Positions 14,101-25,024 of a stretch of DNA of 64,000 nt are shown one piece after another. The notes below the pieces were generated by a model. It was not told where the DNA came from and searched no databases. It saw only the letters and a list, made by a program, of their open reading frames with translations. The position numbers and the translations under genes are program-made. Numbering within the stretch: position 1 is the first letter of the stretch; each line of letters starts with the position of its first letter. Source of the stretch: Paralichthys olivaceus (Eukaryota > Chordata > Actinopteri > Pleuronectiformes > Paralichthyidae); assembly GCF_024713975.1 (NCBI RefSeq), contig NC_091098.1, positions 23,071,316 through 23,135,315 of the forward strand, read 5' to 3'.

Positions 14101-17100
14101 TTTATATTTGACGTGTCTGCACAGGAACTCAATTCGATCATAAGAACAACTATTCAGTCTTTTTTTTTTTAATAACAGCAGTCAAATGATTTCTCTCTTT
14201 ATATCTGGGATTTATGTCTGTTTGTGAACTTGTCTCCTCATGCAGGTGTACCAGTATTTTAGCTGCTTACCAGAGGACAGGGTTCCTTATGTGAACAGTC
14301 CGGGGGAGAGGTACCGGATCAAACAACTGCTGCACCAGCTGCCGGCTCATGACAGTGAGGTAACGGCCACTTTACATCTGTGACTGTGGATGTTTACAGA
14401 TGTTGAAGTCCAGACATTTTATGGAACTCCTGGAAAAATGTCCAGAAAATGTCCGATGTGAGAGAACCGCAGGAAAATGGTCTGATAAATAACAGCGAGC
14501 GAGAGCGACAGAAGTGAAACTGGAAGAACAAAAAGAAAAGAGAATATTCATGTTAATAGAAACATCAATTAATCAGGACAGTGATTCATTATTGTTTCTC
14601 TACATCAATTTTATATTTAACCCCAATAGTCTGTTAAATGTCTTGACACCTTGAAAACAAGTTGATGCATCTTAAAATCCTGTTTGTTATATATTGTAGA
14701 ACTGTGACTGCTAGTTTTAATCCATCTTACTGAAGAAACCATTTTTGAATATAATTGTCAACAAGAATTTCCTCGTGTTTCCACAGCTGCAGTACTGCAA
14801 CGCTCTGGACGAGGAGGAGAAGAAGGAGCTGCGTCTGTTTAGTCAACAGAGGAAAAAAGAAAACCTGGGCAGAGGCGTTGTCAGGCTCTTCCCAGTAACT
14901 ATGATGGGAGCCAAGTGTCAACAGGTGAGGCAGGATTTTTTGATATGAAGATTCCGTCATGAGACCGATGTGAAGCTTAAATCAACAGTTTCCCTGTGTA
15001 ACATTGAAGCACGGATCTAAAACCACATTAAAAGGACTGAAGCATGTAGGTGCAGGCACAGCTCGAGGGCCACATCACACTGGCATTTAATGATTACAGG
15101 GCTGTAAAAGCAAAGTGCTGCGCGACCTGGAGCGCTCACCAGGATATACACTTCCTCTCTTTCTGCACCACACCTCACACACCCAACAAAATGTGTTTTT
15201 CCAGTGTGGCCGACAGATCTGCGGCGGAGACATAGCGGTGTTTGCCAATCGGGCCGGACACGGCAGCTGCTGGCACCCTCAGTGTTTCCAGTGCGCCTCG
15301 TGCACTGAGCTGCTGGTGGATCTGATCTACTTCTACCAGGACGGACAGATCTACTGCGGCCGGCACCACGCTGAGAGGCTCAAGCCCCGCTGCCAGGCCT
15401 GCGATGAGGTGATTGTCTCACCAGGATCCCCAACCTGTCTGATTAAACTCTGATGAACATTAGGTCTCTTACAGCAAAGAGCACTCACACTCTTTAATTT
15501 GCAAAGTTCGAATCTCTTTCGGCTCATGCTTCCATTCTGTCGTCTGCTGAAAAATGAACATTGTTCATTTAAAAACTTGAGTATTTTTGTTTAAGGGTAA
15601 AATGTGAAGAAAGATCCTTTACTATCAGTGTATTTCCTCACTTCCTTTGGTCAGTTCAGTGTTATTTGTCTGTCTCTTCTTGTTTTGAATGACCTTTCAC
15701 TGTGACTCAAGAGATTAGCTGACGTGGTTGACTAATGGATCTGGCAGGAGTGACCACGGGTCAGAGTTCTTTAGACCCAGAGGACGACTAAGCCTGTGAC
15801 CAGAGCATCTTTTCTCCCCCTGCCTCTCAAACCCAAACCTTCAGTTTATTTCTGTGCAGATGAGCTCATCACTGCGGTTCTGACTGACCTCTGTCTCTGA
15901 CTTCAGATTATTCTCGCGGATGAATGCACCGAGGCAGAAGGACGATATTGGCACATGAAGCACTTCTGTTGTTTCGAGTGTGAGGCTGCTCTCGGTGGCC
16001 AGCGTTACATCATGAAAGAGAGTCGACCGTACTGCTGCTCCTGCTACGAGTCCATGTATGCAGAGTACTGCGATACCTGCGGAGAACACATAGGTACTGC
16101 AGTCTGAAGAAACACATTTACAGCTGTTTCAACGCAGCCAATGTCAAACTGAGTTTCTCTTATTAGCAGCTGTTGATAAGCAAAATATAATATGGATGCC
16201 TTGAGACTTAAAGTTAAAATGTATGTAGAAGTTATTCTGCAATTGTAAAATCTCCCATGAGGACATATTTAATATTATTACAGTTGTGTTACACTTTAGA
16301 GTTATTTCTTATCTTTCGATGCAGCAGTCTGCAGTTCTGAGTGTTAACAAATACATTAATAAACACATCAGTCAAACCATTTAGTTACCATTTCCTGGTA
16401 AGAAACCAAATAATCAGGATTTCATTACCATCTTTATTAAAAGGTCAATAGAATTAGTCCCTTTCATGTTTGATTCTTGTTTGATTAAACTCCCGAGTCA
16501 CTTTTACATAAAATGTCATGACAATAATCTAAATAAATAACCCTACAACAGACCGGGACAGAAACATATCATCATTGGTGGAGGTAATTAAACGCTTGTC
16601 TTCTTCAGAGTCCTCCACCAGTGAATCATTTGATTATTATATTTTTGGCCTTGTGTCACAAATAGTTCAAATATGGCTGACGTACTGAATTCTATGTGTA
16701 TACTCACACTGAGATAACAGAGGACACAAATGTTGTGTGTAATCATGAAATCATTTGCTCTCAGGTATCGACCAGGGTCAGATGACGTACGAGGGTCAGC
16801 ACTGGCACGCTGTGGAGTCGTGTTTCTGCTGCGCCCGCTGTCAGCTGCCTCTCCTGGGACGTCCCTTCCTCCCTCGAGCGGGGCTCATCTTCTGCTCCAG
16901 GCCGTGCTCGCTGGGCGAAGACCCCAATAACTCCGACTCGTGCGACTCAGCGCTGCAGAGCAGACCGCCTCAGCACAGCAGACACTGCGGGACGGCAGAG
17001 AAACACCAGCAATGTGGTTCCCCGCTGAAGCCACCAGAGGGCATCACTATAACTGCAAAAGACTGCATTCATACTGCAGTGGAGAACAGGGGTGAGCATG

Positions 17101-18487
17101 AAAACCATGTGAATTAAAATATTCCTATATTCTCCCAGTATTCCAACTCACGTCTTTGCTCTGCCTCTCTCAGGCGTCCACTCTGCTCCAGTTCAAAACG
17201 GACTTCCTGCTCCCAGTGGTCACGCTCATCCAAGAGGCTCCTACTCACCTCTTCCCCACATTCATCTAGGGAATGGTTTGGGTCCATCTTGGCCCAGCGA
17301 CCTCCCTCATTACAGTTTACTGCCGGAGAACTGTGGTGTCAGACCTCCAGTCGGTGGTCTGCAGCAAAATGAAAACACCGGACTAACCGGTCTGAATTCA
17401 AGAGGAACCTCCACCGCTAAAGACTGCAGAAACTGGGTGGAGAGGACGAATCAAGTTATGCAAGGTATCAGAAATCCCTCCTGAGTGCTGATTATTTATA
17501 TTCACTAACAGTAACTAAAGTGTTTTAACTCCTGTTCTCTTCGTCCTCAGCGTTTCCTCCCCACAAAAACTCACTTGTGAACCCCCTCGTTTCGCCCGAC
17601 ACTCCTCCCCTTCCTCTCAACAACCCGTCCACCCTCCCGCCTCCTCTTCCCGTCAAGACTCGTGACCTGATACCCAGCGAGTCGCCCCCTCCGAACCTCC
17701 GGCATCTAGAGGACAGACCCGAGGATCCCCCGCCCTCGCTGGCTCGCAGTGGCACAGCCAGAGTCAGCTTCAGAGAACCAATCAGCAGCAGCTACTCTGT
17801 GGACGAGGACGAGGATGAGGAGGAGAATGAAGAGGAGCTGCGGGAGGGCGAGGAGGGCCAGCAGGTGGAAGAGGAGGTGGAGGGAGGTTTTGGAAGCAGG
17901 TTGAATCTGCAGAAAGGTATCCCGCCGCAGATGGATCTACTGGGTAAGCAAAACTTTCAGAGTGAAATATTAACTCGCTTTAAATCTGGAAATCAACTAG
18001 ATTTTCTCTCTTTTTTTCTCAACCAGACGGATCCTCTTACCATCAGCGGAATCTGAGGCGGGGGGGGAATCGTTGCCGTGTCCCATCTGACCCCAGTCTC
18101 CATCCAGGCTCGGAGAGGCGACCCCGACGCTCGCGGACCGATCGGCCCCAGCTGGACACGCTGGACTGGAGAGGCGAGAAAGACACGGACGGCCGAGGCT
18201 GCTCCAGTGTTCCCTCACTAAGTCTCCAGCCGGGCCACTACAAACACGAGGACACCTGCTCCACCTGTTCCTCGTCCTCAGACTCGGAGGAAGACGGATT
18301 CTTCCTGGGACAGCCGATCCCTCTGCCCCCGCAGCTCAGAAAACAGCAGCCTGACGGGGGCGAGGAGAGGGAGGGGGAGCAGGAGAAGGAGGTGCAGAGA
18401 GACTCGGGGCTGAGAGGAAGCTTTAGGCGGAGGAGAGCTCACAGTCTCAGTGCAAAGGACAAAGATAAAAACTGTGCTATTTCTTAA
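5138..18487 (+). CDS. prickle3: Prickle planar cell polarity protein 3 (PET + three LIM domains, C-terminal CAAX), first exon not found
   Basis: Ten coding exons join in phase: 5138-5220, 13759-13942, 14246-14359, 14787-14924, 15205-15408, 15907-16093, 16765-17091, 17174-17464, 17551-17943 and 18027-18487, giving 793 residues. The first exon reads [18 protein letters not shown], as in PRICKLE3. The PET domain (about residues 20-172) includes [18 protein letters not shown]. Three LIM zinc-finger domains follow (about 171-234, 238-296, 298-360; for example [15 protein letters not shown]). The tail is long and disordered, with the conserved stretch ARVSFREP and an acidic run near 592-625. It ends in DKNCAIS, a CAAX box predicted to be farnesylated. 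Prickle proteins act at the cell cortex in Wnt/planar cell polarity signalling with Vangl and Dishevelled. Paralogue choice rests on the N-terminal and C-terminal similarity to PRICKLE3. The start methionine must lie in an upstream exon that I could not identify; the protein is longer than human PRICKLE3 (about 615 residues). Confidence 0.93.
6389..6550. repeat. 27-bp minisatellite, six units, inside a prickle3 intron
   Basis: Six exact-length units of 27 bp (unit core acctctactcagtgtaaag). Units 1, 2, 4 and 6 have A at one site (ctactc), units 3 and 5 have G (ctgctc). Since 27 is a multiple of three and the unit lacks stops in some frames, both strands read as repetitive ORFs (for example MFEPLLSVK), which are not genes. 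Confidence 0.95.
7239..7421 (-). repeat. Inverted-end dispersed repeat, copy 1 (partial)
   Basis: Read on the minus strand it starts cgccttcgccaaggaggt, then ttagtgaacaggatt, ggtgcagatgcagatt and ggggcggatccagg. These motifs recur in order in the other copies of the family. The 3' end is missing. Confidence 0.75.
8228..8247. repeat. Poly-G run
   Basis: Twenty consecutive G residues in a prickle3 intron; potential G-quadruplex former and an assembly-error-prone site. Confidence 0.9.
13252..13490 (-). repeat. Inverted-end dispersed repeat, copy 2
   Basis: Both ends visible: atgcctccaccaaggcc at the left and aacctccttggtggtgg at the right, with gaatctgcaccctaatctgg inside. Minus orientation, internally shortened. 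Confidence 0.75.
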
Positions 18488-19644
18488 CAGAAAGCAACAT
18501 GGACACACAGCCTCTCACTTACTGACTGGTGCTGCTCAAGAGTAACTAACGGCCTTTTCATTATTCTGGTCTCCAAGTTTTATGATGGTGTTAAACACAA
18601 AACTCAAGCACAGACTTTTCCAAAGGTGAACCTCGGCCATCGAGGAAGAGAAGTGAGCTCCATCCACATGAATATGTTTTCATTTAAAAAAAAATCACCA
18701 CAAGAAAAGAAATCTCTGCTTCTACTTCTCATCGCTTTGTCCCTTGTTTGTAGTATTTCCTGTAACCAAGCAACCGACTGCAAATAGACTGACTATCTGC
18801 TTCCTGTACACACCAGCACGCACATGCTAAGTGTACGTGAATGGTCAGGTGATGTGCGTTTTCAGGTGCGTTAATACGGATGAAGATTACTTCTGATACG
18901 AAGATAATTGTTTGGATGGAGATCGTTTATCCATTATTGTCTTTTCAAAACTTGAATGATCTCCGCCCAGATGTTCGGTATGAATTCCCGTAAAGCACCA
19001 TTTAAAAATAAAAACGTATTTGTATGGATGCAGCATAAACCTCCGAAAAGTCCAACTTCTCTGTCCAGTGTCACGTGGTGCAAGAATCATGTGAGTGCAG
19101 ATGGAGGTTGATTAATTATTGGTTATGATTTTAATTGAAAACACTCAGACCTGTTACAGTTTAATCTCACCGCTCGTTATCGTCAACATCATTTACATGA
19201 AGCACCAGGAACCGACGGCACATTCCAACATTACTGTTTGTGAAAATTAAGAACATGTTATTATTACTCTGCTCTACCATTCGCTGTGCTCTTATGTGCA
19301 ATTTTATATGGTTGTAATATATTACAGTAAAGAAAAGTAAATGGCCAAATAGTATGTGGAGGATGATTACTTCAGCAACCTGTGGGAGTTTTATACGATC
19401 AGAATTCACTGTGTGTGTTGAACAGTTAATATAAACCACATTTAAAGTCTCTAATCATGTACGGCTCGAAGGTCATTTATTTTTATATACAGGAACTTGG
19501 TGTAGGTCACTGGTCCGTCTTGTTTTATTACAGAGATGATGATTGAATGTGAAAGAAACTTATGGTGACATTAAATTTGTTTAAATTGTTGGTGTAAAAG
19601 TGTTGTTGTTTTTTCTCATATATACAGACTTTTGAAGAGTAAAT

Positions 19645-19650
19645 AATAAA
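19645..19650 (+). promoter_or_regulatory. prickle3: Polyadenylation signal, likely prickle3
   Basis: AATAAA about 1.15 kb after the prickle3 stop. Intervening sequence is AT-rich and non-coding, as expected of a long 3' UTR. Other signals could be used. Confidence 0.4.
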
Positions 19651-19674
19651 GTGTAGGTTCATTGTTATTCCAGC

Positions 19675-19860
19675 AGTACCAGAGTGTAACTACGTACATT
19701 TAGTCCAGAACAGGAAGTAAAAAAAAAAAAATCAAGATACTTTACTGGATTATTTTCCTCTCACGCCACTTTAATACTTCTACTCCAATACGAACACATG
19801 GACACTTAATATGTGATTATGAATTATAATAGTTTAAATTACCCAACAGTACATATAAGA
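19675..19860. repeat. Dispersed repeat with acttta / tactcc motifs, copy 1
   Basis: accagagtgtaactacg, gtacatttagtcc, gatactttactgg, acttctactccaatacg recur in this order in a known teleost repeat (best copies: gtacatttactcaagtac ... tacttctactccactaca). Lies just after the likely prickle3 poly(A) site. Confidence 0.6.
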
Positions 19861-20408
19861 GGAACTGAAACATTTAGTTGATTTAATAGAAAACTGAACG
19901 ACCACGATTGTTGATCTTGTTTTTATTTTTAAACATATGAACAAAATTGAATGGGTTCTTTTCTGATCCCACATCCTTCCACCAAGTTTCATGATTATCT
20001 GCTCAGTTTATCTGGTTACTCTTTTAATCTAATTTATTGTCTCATGTAATTTACTTATTTTATTCTCATTTCTACTCTTATTACTATCAGGCACAGGTTC
20101 TGCATTACTGCGTATATACTTTATACTTTTACATTCACTATTATTTATTTGATGCTGTAATCTTAGAGCAAGTGGTACAAGAAAGTCTGATCTTAACGTA
20201 TCTTATAGTATTGTATTGTATTTTATGGTATCTTTACTTGAAGGAAGCATAATAATCATTAGTTGTTATTGAATATGGATAAAAATGCATCTTAGCTGCA
20301 GCAGCAAAGTTTTATAATAATGTATTTGTATAAAACATCATACTAAGAACTTTAGGTATTGGTATTTTAACTCCTGTTTACTCTGATCTAGATCCTGTTT
20401 AGTCTCAC

Positions 20409-20478
20409 TTGTGTGATACTCCATGTGTGATACTTCATGTGTGATACTTCATGTGTGATACTTCATGTGTGATACTTT
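20409..20478. repeat. 15-bp tandem repeat, about 4.5 units
   Basis: Units of the form tgtgtgatacttcat repeat between prickle3 and fam110a, the first with a variant (actcc). Confidence 0.9.
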
Positions 20479-20594
20479 GTGTAAGTACTCAGAAGTCCAT
20501 TCTTCCTCCACTGGTTCAAATTGAAACTCATTATCTCTCCTCTCTGAGTCATGTGGCCTCAGGAGTCAGTGGCGCTTCCCTGCAGCAGAGTGAA

Positions 20595-20762
20595 AGGACC
20601 AATGGGAGAGAGGAGGCGGGCTCGGCAGCAGCACACATGAGTTGTCAAACAGGTTTGTCTTGAGCTGCTTCAAACACACTCTCCCACACGTCTGTCTCTG
20701 CCTCTGAGAGATCACTGGACCCACAGGAGAAATGCAGGAGTGGCAGAGGAGCTGGACAGGAG
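20595..20762 (+). promoter_or_regulatory. fam110a: Candidate fam110a promoter and non-coding first exon
   Basis: A CCAAT box (20599-20603) and a GC box (gaggcgggc, about 20613-20621) are followed about 140 bases later by a splice donor, ag|gtgagt, after 20762. The next acceptor, cttgcag at 21921-21927, leads into the fam110a coding exon. This suggests a spliced 5' leader of fam110a. It is inferred from sequence signals only. Confidence 0.45.
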
Positions 20763-21927
20763 GTGAGTGTTCTGTCAGATGCCATAAAGAAAAAAAATCA
20801 GTAATCTGCCTCAGAAACGAACCTGCAGCTTCACACCAGCAGACCTGAGCCTGTCAGGGCAGGAGCAGAGTGAGGGCCTTGGCTCTGCAGTCACAGACAG
20901 GCCCAGCTCTCTGTTGTTTACCTGCCTTTTGTGTTTCTGTGTCATTAGTCTCTGGCTTCCTGCTTCGTCTCGTGTGTGTCATTTGCTCCCAGCGGCTGAA
21001 CGTGCTGCCTCCTGCCTCAGAAACACCAAATTGGATGCTCTATTTTTGTTTGTCTGACCCACCTCTCGACATTCCTCTTCGGTTTGTAACACAGCAGCCG
21101 GCCTGCTTTCTTAAATGACGTGTCACACTGCTGGTCGTCTATTCTGGCGAAGGGAGTTTCCTTTCACAAACTGGAGAGATCCCAGGACGTGGAGCCAGGT
21201 GAGAGCGGAGGGACGAGGGGGTTTCACAGCTCTGTCAGCAGGAGTTAGGCCCAGCTCAGACTGGAATTGCAAATATGTGGAGAATGTGAGTGGCAGATGC
21301 AGAGTGTGAGGCGAAGCTGAAACACGCACAGGGTCTTAAGTATACATGCAGACGTTCAGAGTATTTACCCAGTTCATTCATGTGACCTTCACCTCATAAC
21401 AACACAAACTGAGGAGAGTTAACAGCTTCTCCTTTTGACTTTATTTCACCCACAGAGGTTTGTATCTGGCTGCAGACCCTGGCAACTGGCTGCTTTATTT
21501 AAAGATGAGGAGTCATTGTTCCCAGAGCAGCTGTTAGTGTGTGTGAGTGTGTGTGAGTGTGTGTGTTGCCTCCAGACAATAGCTCGTTGTCAGCTGGACA
21601 CTTCCCCATCACCCGTCTCACACACTCTCCTGCCGCTCTTTTCATAGACCTTCCACTGACTGAACATGAAGTGTCACTTATATTGTGCGTTTGTCTGCGA
21701 GGAGATGGATGACTGCGACTTATTGTGCTCGCGGCCAATGAACTTAGAGGATGGACAAGGCGTCAAGGGGGGGGGGGGGGGGATTGGCTGCGGCCTTAAG
21801 GGAGGGGGGGGTCTGTGTGGAGGTGCTAGTATCATTATAAGTGTCTGTAAAAGAGATTTTAGTGACTTCTTAATTGAGCTGTCTGTCCTCTTCCTTCTCT
21901 CCTGACTGACGTGTCTCTCTCTTGCAG

Positions 21928-22101
21928 GACGTCCACATGTCCAGGAGCTAGAGTTCGTCTGAGGCGCTGCAGTAGCATCTCTTCAGAAATGGACTGGAGC
22001 TGATGGAGCTGCACCGAGGAACAAATAAAGGATAGAATTTCATTGTCAGCAGGTGGTTGAAGAAAACAAACTGTGACACAGACGGGTTGTAGTTTTACAA
22101 A
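21928..22101 (+). other. fam110a: fam110a 5' UTR part of the coding exon
   Basis: The stretch between the acceptor cttgcag (ending 21927) and the ATG at 22102 carries stop codons in the coding frame and has no upstream in-frame ATG joined to the ORF. It is read as 5' UTR. Confidence 0.55.
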
Positions 22102-23352
22102 ATGCCCGTGGAGTCTGTGCAACGCCCGGTGAGGAAACCAGCGAGGACTGCTGTAGCTGCTGCGCCCCCACGCTTGCGGCCCAAGGGGCCAGTGGGTCGG
22201 CAATGCCTGACGCCGGAGGCCAAACCAAAGCAGAGCGCAGTGGAGAGGCTGGAGGCCGACAAGGCTAAATATGTCAAGAGTCAGGGGGCTCTTTCTAAGC
22301 AGCAGCCGGTCAGGCCTCCTGAAGTGCGGAGGCCCCTGCTGAGCCCCGGCACCACCCTGCGTCCCACCAGGAAGACCACGACCCAGACAAAAGCAAGGCA
22401 GGAGGCCCTCCCGCTCGACTTGGAGCACCTGAGTAACCTCATCAGCGGAGTGAATGATGGACCCCAGTCCAGTGCCACTGCGAGCTCAGAGGACAGTGAA
22501 GCTCCCGGTTGCACCAGCTCTCCTCGCTCCACACCCACAGAGACGCAGCAGAAAAAAGAGAGGCCGTGTCCCCCTCCTCGTCCTGACTGGTCCAGTCCAG
22601 CTAAGGTGAGATTAAAAGCCTCAGGACCTGTCAGGGCGGAGATGTCAGGCTCTCCTGGATCTCCGGCTGCAGGGACCGTCCGCAGAGTGGACGTCATGCC
22701 TCAGGCCAGCCCTGTGAGGACGCCCTGCAGGCCGCCCCAGTTCATGCGGCAGCCCCTTCAGCCCATCCCTCAGCATCCCCAGTTTCCACTCCGCCCAGCT
22801 GTTTCACACCTGCGTCTCTTCCACTCGAGAACAACACCAGCTTCTTCTCCTCTGAAGCCGGTTGTTGCCAAACCTGACAACCCTCCCTCCTCTCCTGCTA
22901 AAGCCCCCGTCCCTGCTCCACCTCCCCCCACCTTCACCTTATTCCCCCCTGCCTCCCCAGCGATTACACGTTTGTCCTCCTCCAGCTCTCGGAAACGCCC
23001 GTCTCTGACCCGGTCTAAATCAGACATGAGTGACAGATACTCCAGAGCTGGGACGGAGCTGGAGCGCTTCTTCAAACTGTGCGGTCTGGACCCTGCGGAC
23101 CTGCAGGACATGCCTGGATCCAGCTCTGATATCGTTTCCCTCGCCCGGTTTCGCAGTGTGAGCGCCCCGGGGTCTGAGTGTGCAGGCTCAGGTAGAGGAG
23201 ACGATGATGATGATGATGGGGAGGATGCTGGGAATATCGCAGAGCGTGTTCCCTACGGTGTTTCTGTCATCGAGAGAAATGCAAGAGTGATTAAATGGCT
23301 GTATGGGCTCCGTCAGGCCAAGGACAATGTTAGTAAGAGCACCAATTTATAG
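22102..23352 (+). CDS. fam110a: FAM110A-like protein, single coding exon
   Basis: An uninterrupted 416-codon ORF. The start at 22102 gives MPVES, the family's usual MPV beginning. Near residues 48-63 is the FAM110 signature SAVERLEADKAKYVKSQ. Near 194 is VRRVDV, followed by SPVR, as in FAM110A. A proline- and serine-rich middle leads to RSKSDMSDRYSRAGTELER, then FFKLCGLDP and SSSDIVSLA. It closes with YGVSVIERNARVIKWLYG. A run of six aspartates lies just before this last block. FAM110 proteins are centrosome- and spindle-pole-associated and linked to cell-cycle progression; the biochemistry is poorly known. It is longer than human FAM110A (295), mainly because of the proline-rich middle. A splice acceptor at 21921-21927 (cttgcag) precedes the coding exon, so the 5' UTR is probably spliced from a non-coding exon ending at 20762. 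The position beside fkbp1a, snph and rad21l1 matches human 20p13. Confidence 0.93.
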   Translation: MPVESVQRPVRKPARTAVAAAPPRLRPKGPVGRQCLTPEAKPKQSAVERLEADKAKYVKSQGALSKQQPVRPPEVRRPLLSPGTTLRPTRKTTTQTKARQEALPLDLEHLSNLISGVNDGPQSSATASSEDSEAPGCTSSPRSTPTETQQKKERPCPPPRPDWSSPAKVRLKASGPVRAEMSGSPGSPAAGTVRRVDVMPQASPVRTPCRPPQFMRQPLQPIPQHPQFPLRPAVSHLRLFHSRTTPASSPLKPVVAKPDNPPSSPAKAPVPAPPPPTFTLFPPASPAITRLSSSSSRKRPSLTRSKSDMSDRYSRAGTELERFFKLCGLDPADLQDMPGSSSDIVSLARFRSVSAPGSECAGSGRGDDDDDDGEDAGNIAERVPYGVSVIERNARVIKWLYGLRQAKDNVSKSTNL

Positions 23353-23684
23353 GACGGCGTGAAAGGTTTTGAAACTAAAGTAGAACATGAAGTCAAACTT
23401 GATGAAACTGATGAGTGACTGACTCTGAGGTGAAAAAGTGAGTGATGCAATTTGTCTGTGAAGTAAATCACTCCGGGTTGATCCTTTTTTTCAAAATTAG
23501 AATTTGTTGATTATTTGTTACTGAGGTCAGTTTTATGTTGAGTTTTTGTTTTATTTGGATCATTTTTTGGGTCTTTTTTTGTTTGTTGAGTCTCATAATG
23601 TGGCTGTGAACCTCATTATCCTAGTTTTTTGTTTATTGACGTTTGAATTCACGTCTGATCCGCATCCTGCTGTAACTGGACCTC

Positions 23685-23690
23685 ATTAAA
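23685..23690 (+). promoter_or_regulatory. fam110a: Polyadenylation signal, fam110a
   Basis: ATTAAA about 330 bases after the fam110a stop, followed by GT-rich sequence (23721-23735) typical of a downstream element. Confidence 0.55.
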
Positions 23691-23799
23691 GACAATTGAA
23701 TGAGCATCTTGATTGGACGTCTCTGTCGTGTGTGTTTGAAGAGTCACACCAAGAGCAGACGCGTTTCTCACCGGCAGAAACATCAGGTGATCCAACAAC

Positions 23800-24062
23800 C
23801 TCCAAGGTGGGGAGGAGGTGGGGAGGAGGTTATGTTCTCACCAGAGTTTGTTTGTTCATAAACAGGATTACACAAAAACAAAGCAAACAGACAGAACACA
23901 TTACATTTTGGGTCGGATGGATTAAGAGGTTATATTTTATGATAAATCAATCACTCATAGGAGACCACTTCTTTTTATTCTTTTATGTTTCTACTGTAAG
24001 AACTCGTGTCTAGGATTGTTTGGCCTTGGCGGAGGAATGTGATTTTATGAGTGTCATTCTAG
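23800..24062 (+). repeat. Inverted-end dispersed repeat, copy 3
   Basis: Begins acctccaaggtgg and ggaggttatgttctc, with aacaggattacacaaaaac, and ends ttggccttggcggaggaatg then gagtgtcattctag. Lies between fam110a and the MFSD2-like gene. Confidence 0.8.
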
Positions 24063-25024
24063 TTACACATTGATTTACCAGCCTGGTGTGAAACACTGAA
24101 GCTTTTCCTCCAAAGGAGTCAGAGCACAAGGTCAACACTTCTGACTTTTTAAAATGAAAGCGAAATCTTATGCTAATGTGATTCTGTAAAACAGCTACAA
24201 ACCTGTTCTTCAGTTTCATGATAGTGTTCATTTTGTTTTTATGAAACCGTCGGGGAGAAAAACGACATCAACAAGCTTCAGTTGATGAGGGGAAGTTTCA
24301 CTCATGTTCCACAAGAGGTCAGAGGAGTCCATGCTGACACGTTCAGATCCACAGTACACAGTTCAATGGAAAGTTTCTTCTTGAAACTCCAGTAAAAACA
24401 AAAGTATCCACTCTTGGAATCGTTAAAGATCTTCTGAAATGCTGCTCCTATAAATGAGTGGATCTGTGGTTTGATGTAGAACCAGGAGAACGTGTTGGAA
24501 CTGAAACGTCAGTCTACAACAATCGAATAATCCAAAATCTGAGATACACAGAAAAAGTTCATACACTTTTTCCATCGAGTAATTCCCCCCATGAAAAATA
24601 AAAGCCTATCTCTAATTGACCTGTGCTTGAATAGAATCCATTGTGTTTTTTATATATAAAATGATATATATAGTCATATAATATGATATAAATAAAGTAA
24701 TATATGTTTTTCTCATCAGAATATGATTTTATTCTTGTTATATATCTATTTTACTTGTCTCAGCAATGAATTTAAATGTATCGTGTCCATTAATGAACCA
24801 TGTTTCCGTCATGTTGAACATCATGAGTATAAGAAAGTGAGAAACTGGACTTGATATGTTCTCAAACACACACGAGTTGTTGTCAAACCAGATTCCATTG
24901 TCAAACAGGGGGACTGAACATACAGATGTTTGTGCATGAGGAGATCCATTGTTGTCTAATGCATGTGCTGCCAGGTTCTAACCGTCAGTCTGCCCGGGGG
25001 CATTTTTCTCCTGAACTTTACAGA

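Larger units (their letters stand above)
18488..21920. other. prickle3 3' UTR and gap to fam110a
   Basis: AT-rich 3' UTR to about 19.65 kb, then a dispersed-repeat copy, a 15-bp tandem repeat, the candidate fam110a first exon (near 20.6-20.76 kb) and its intron with a TG-rich run (21530-21570) and a poly-G run near 21770. Confidence 0.6.
23353..25024. other. fam110a 3' UTR and gap to the MFSD2-like gene
   Basis: Short 3' UTR ending near 23.7 kb, one dispersed repeat, and an AT-rich run (24648-24730). No gene seen. Confidence 0.6.

Noticed and set aside
22281-22697. Minus-strand ORF opposite fam110a
   Set aside because: Antisense shadow of the proline/serine-rich part of fam110a.
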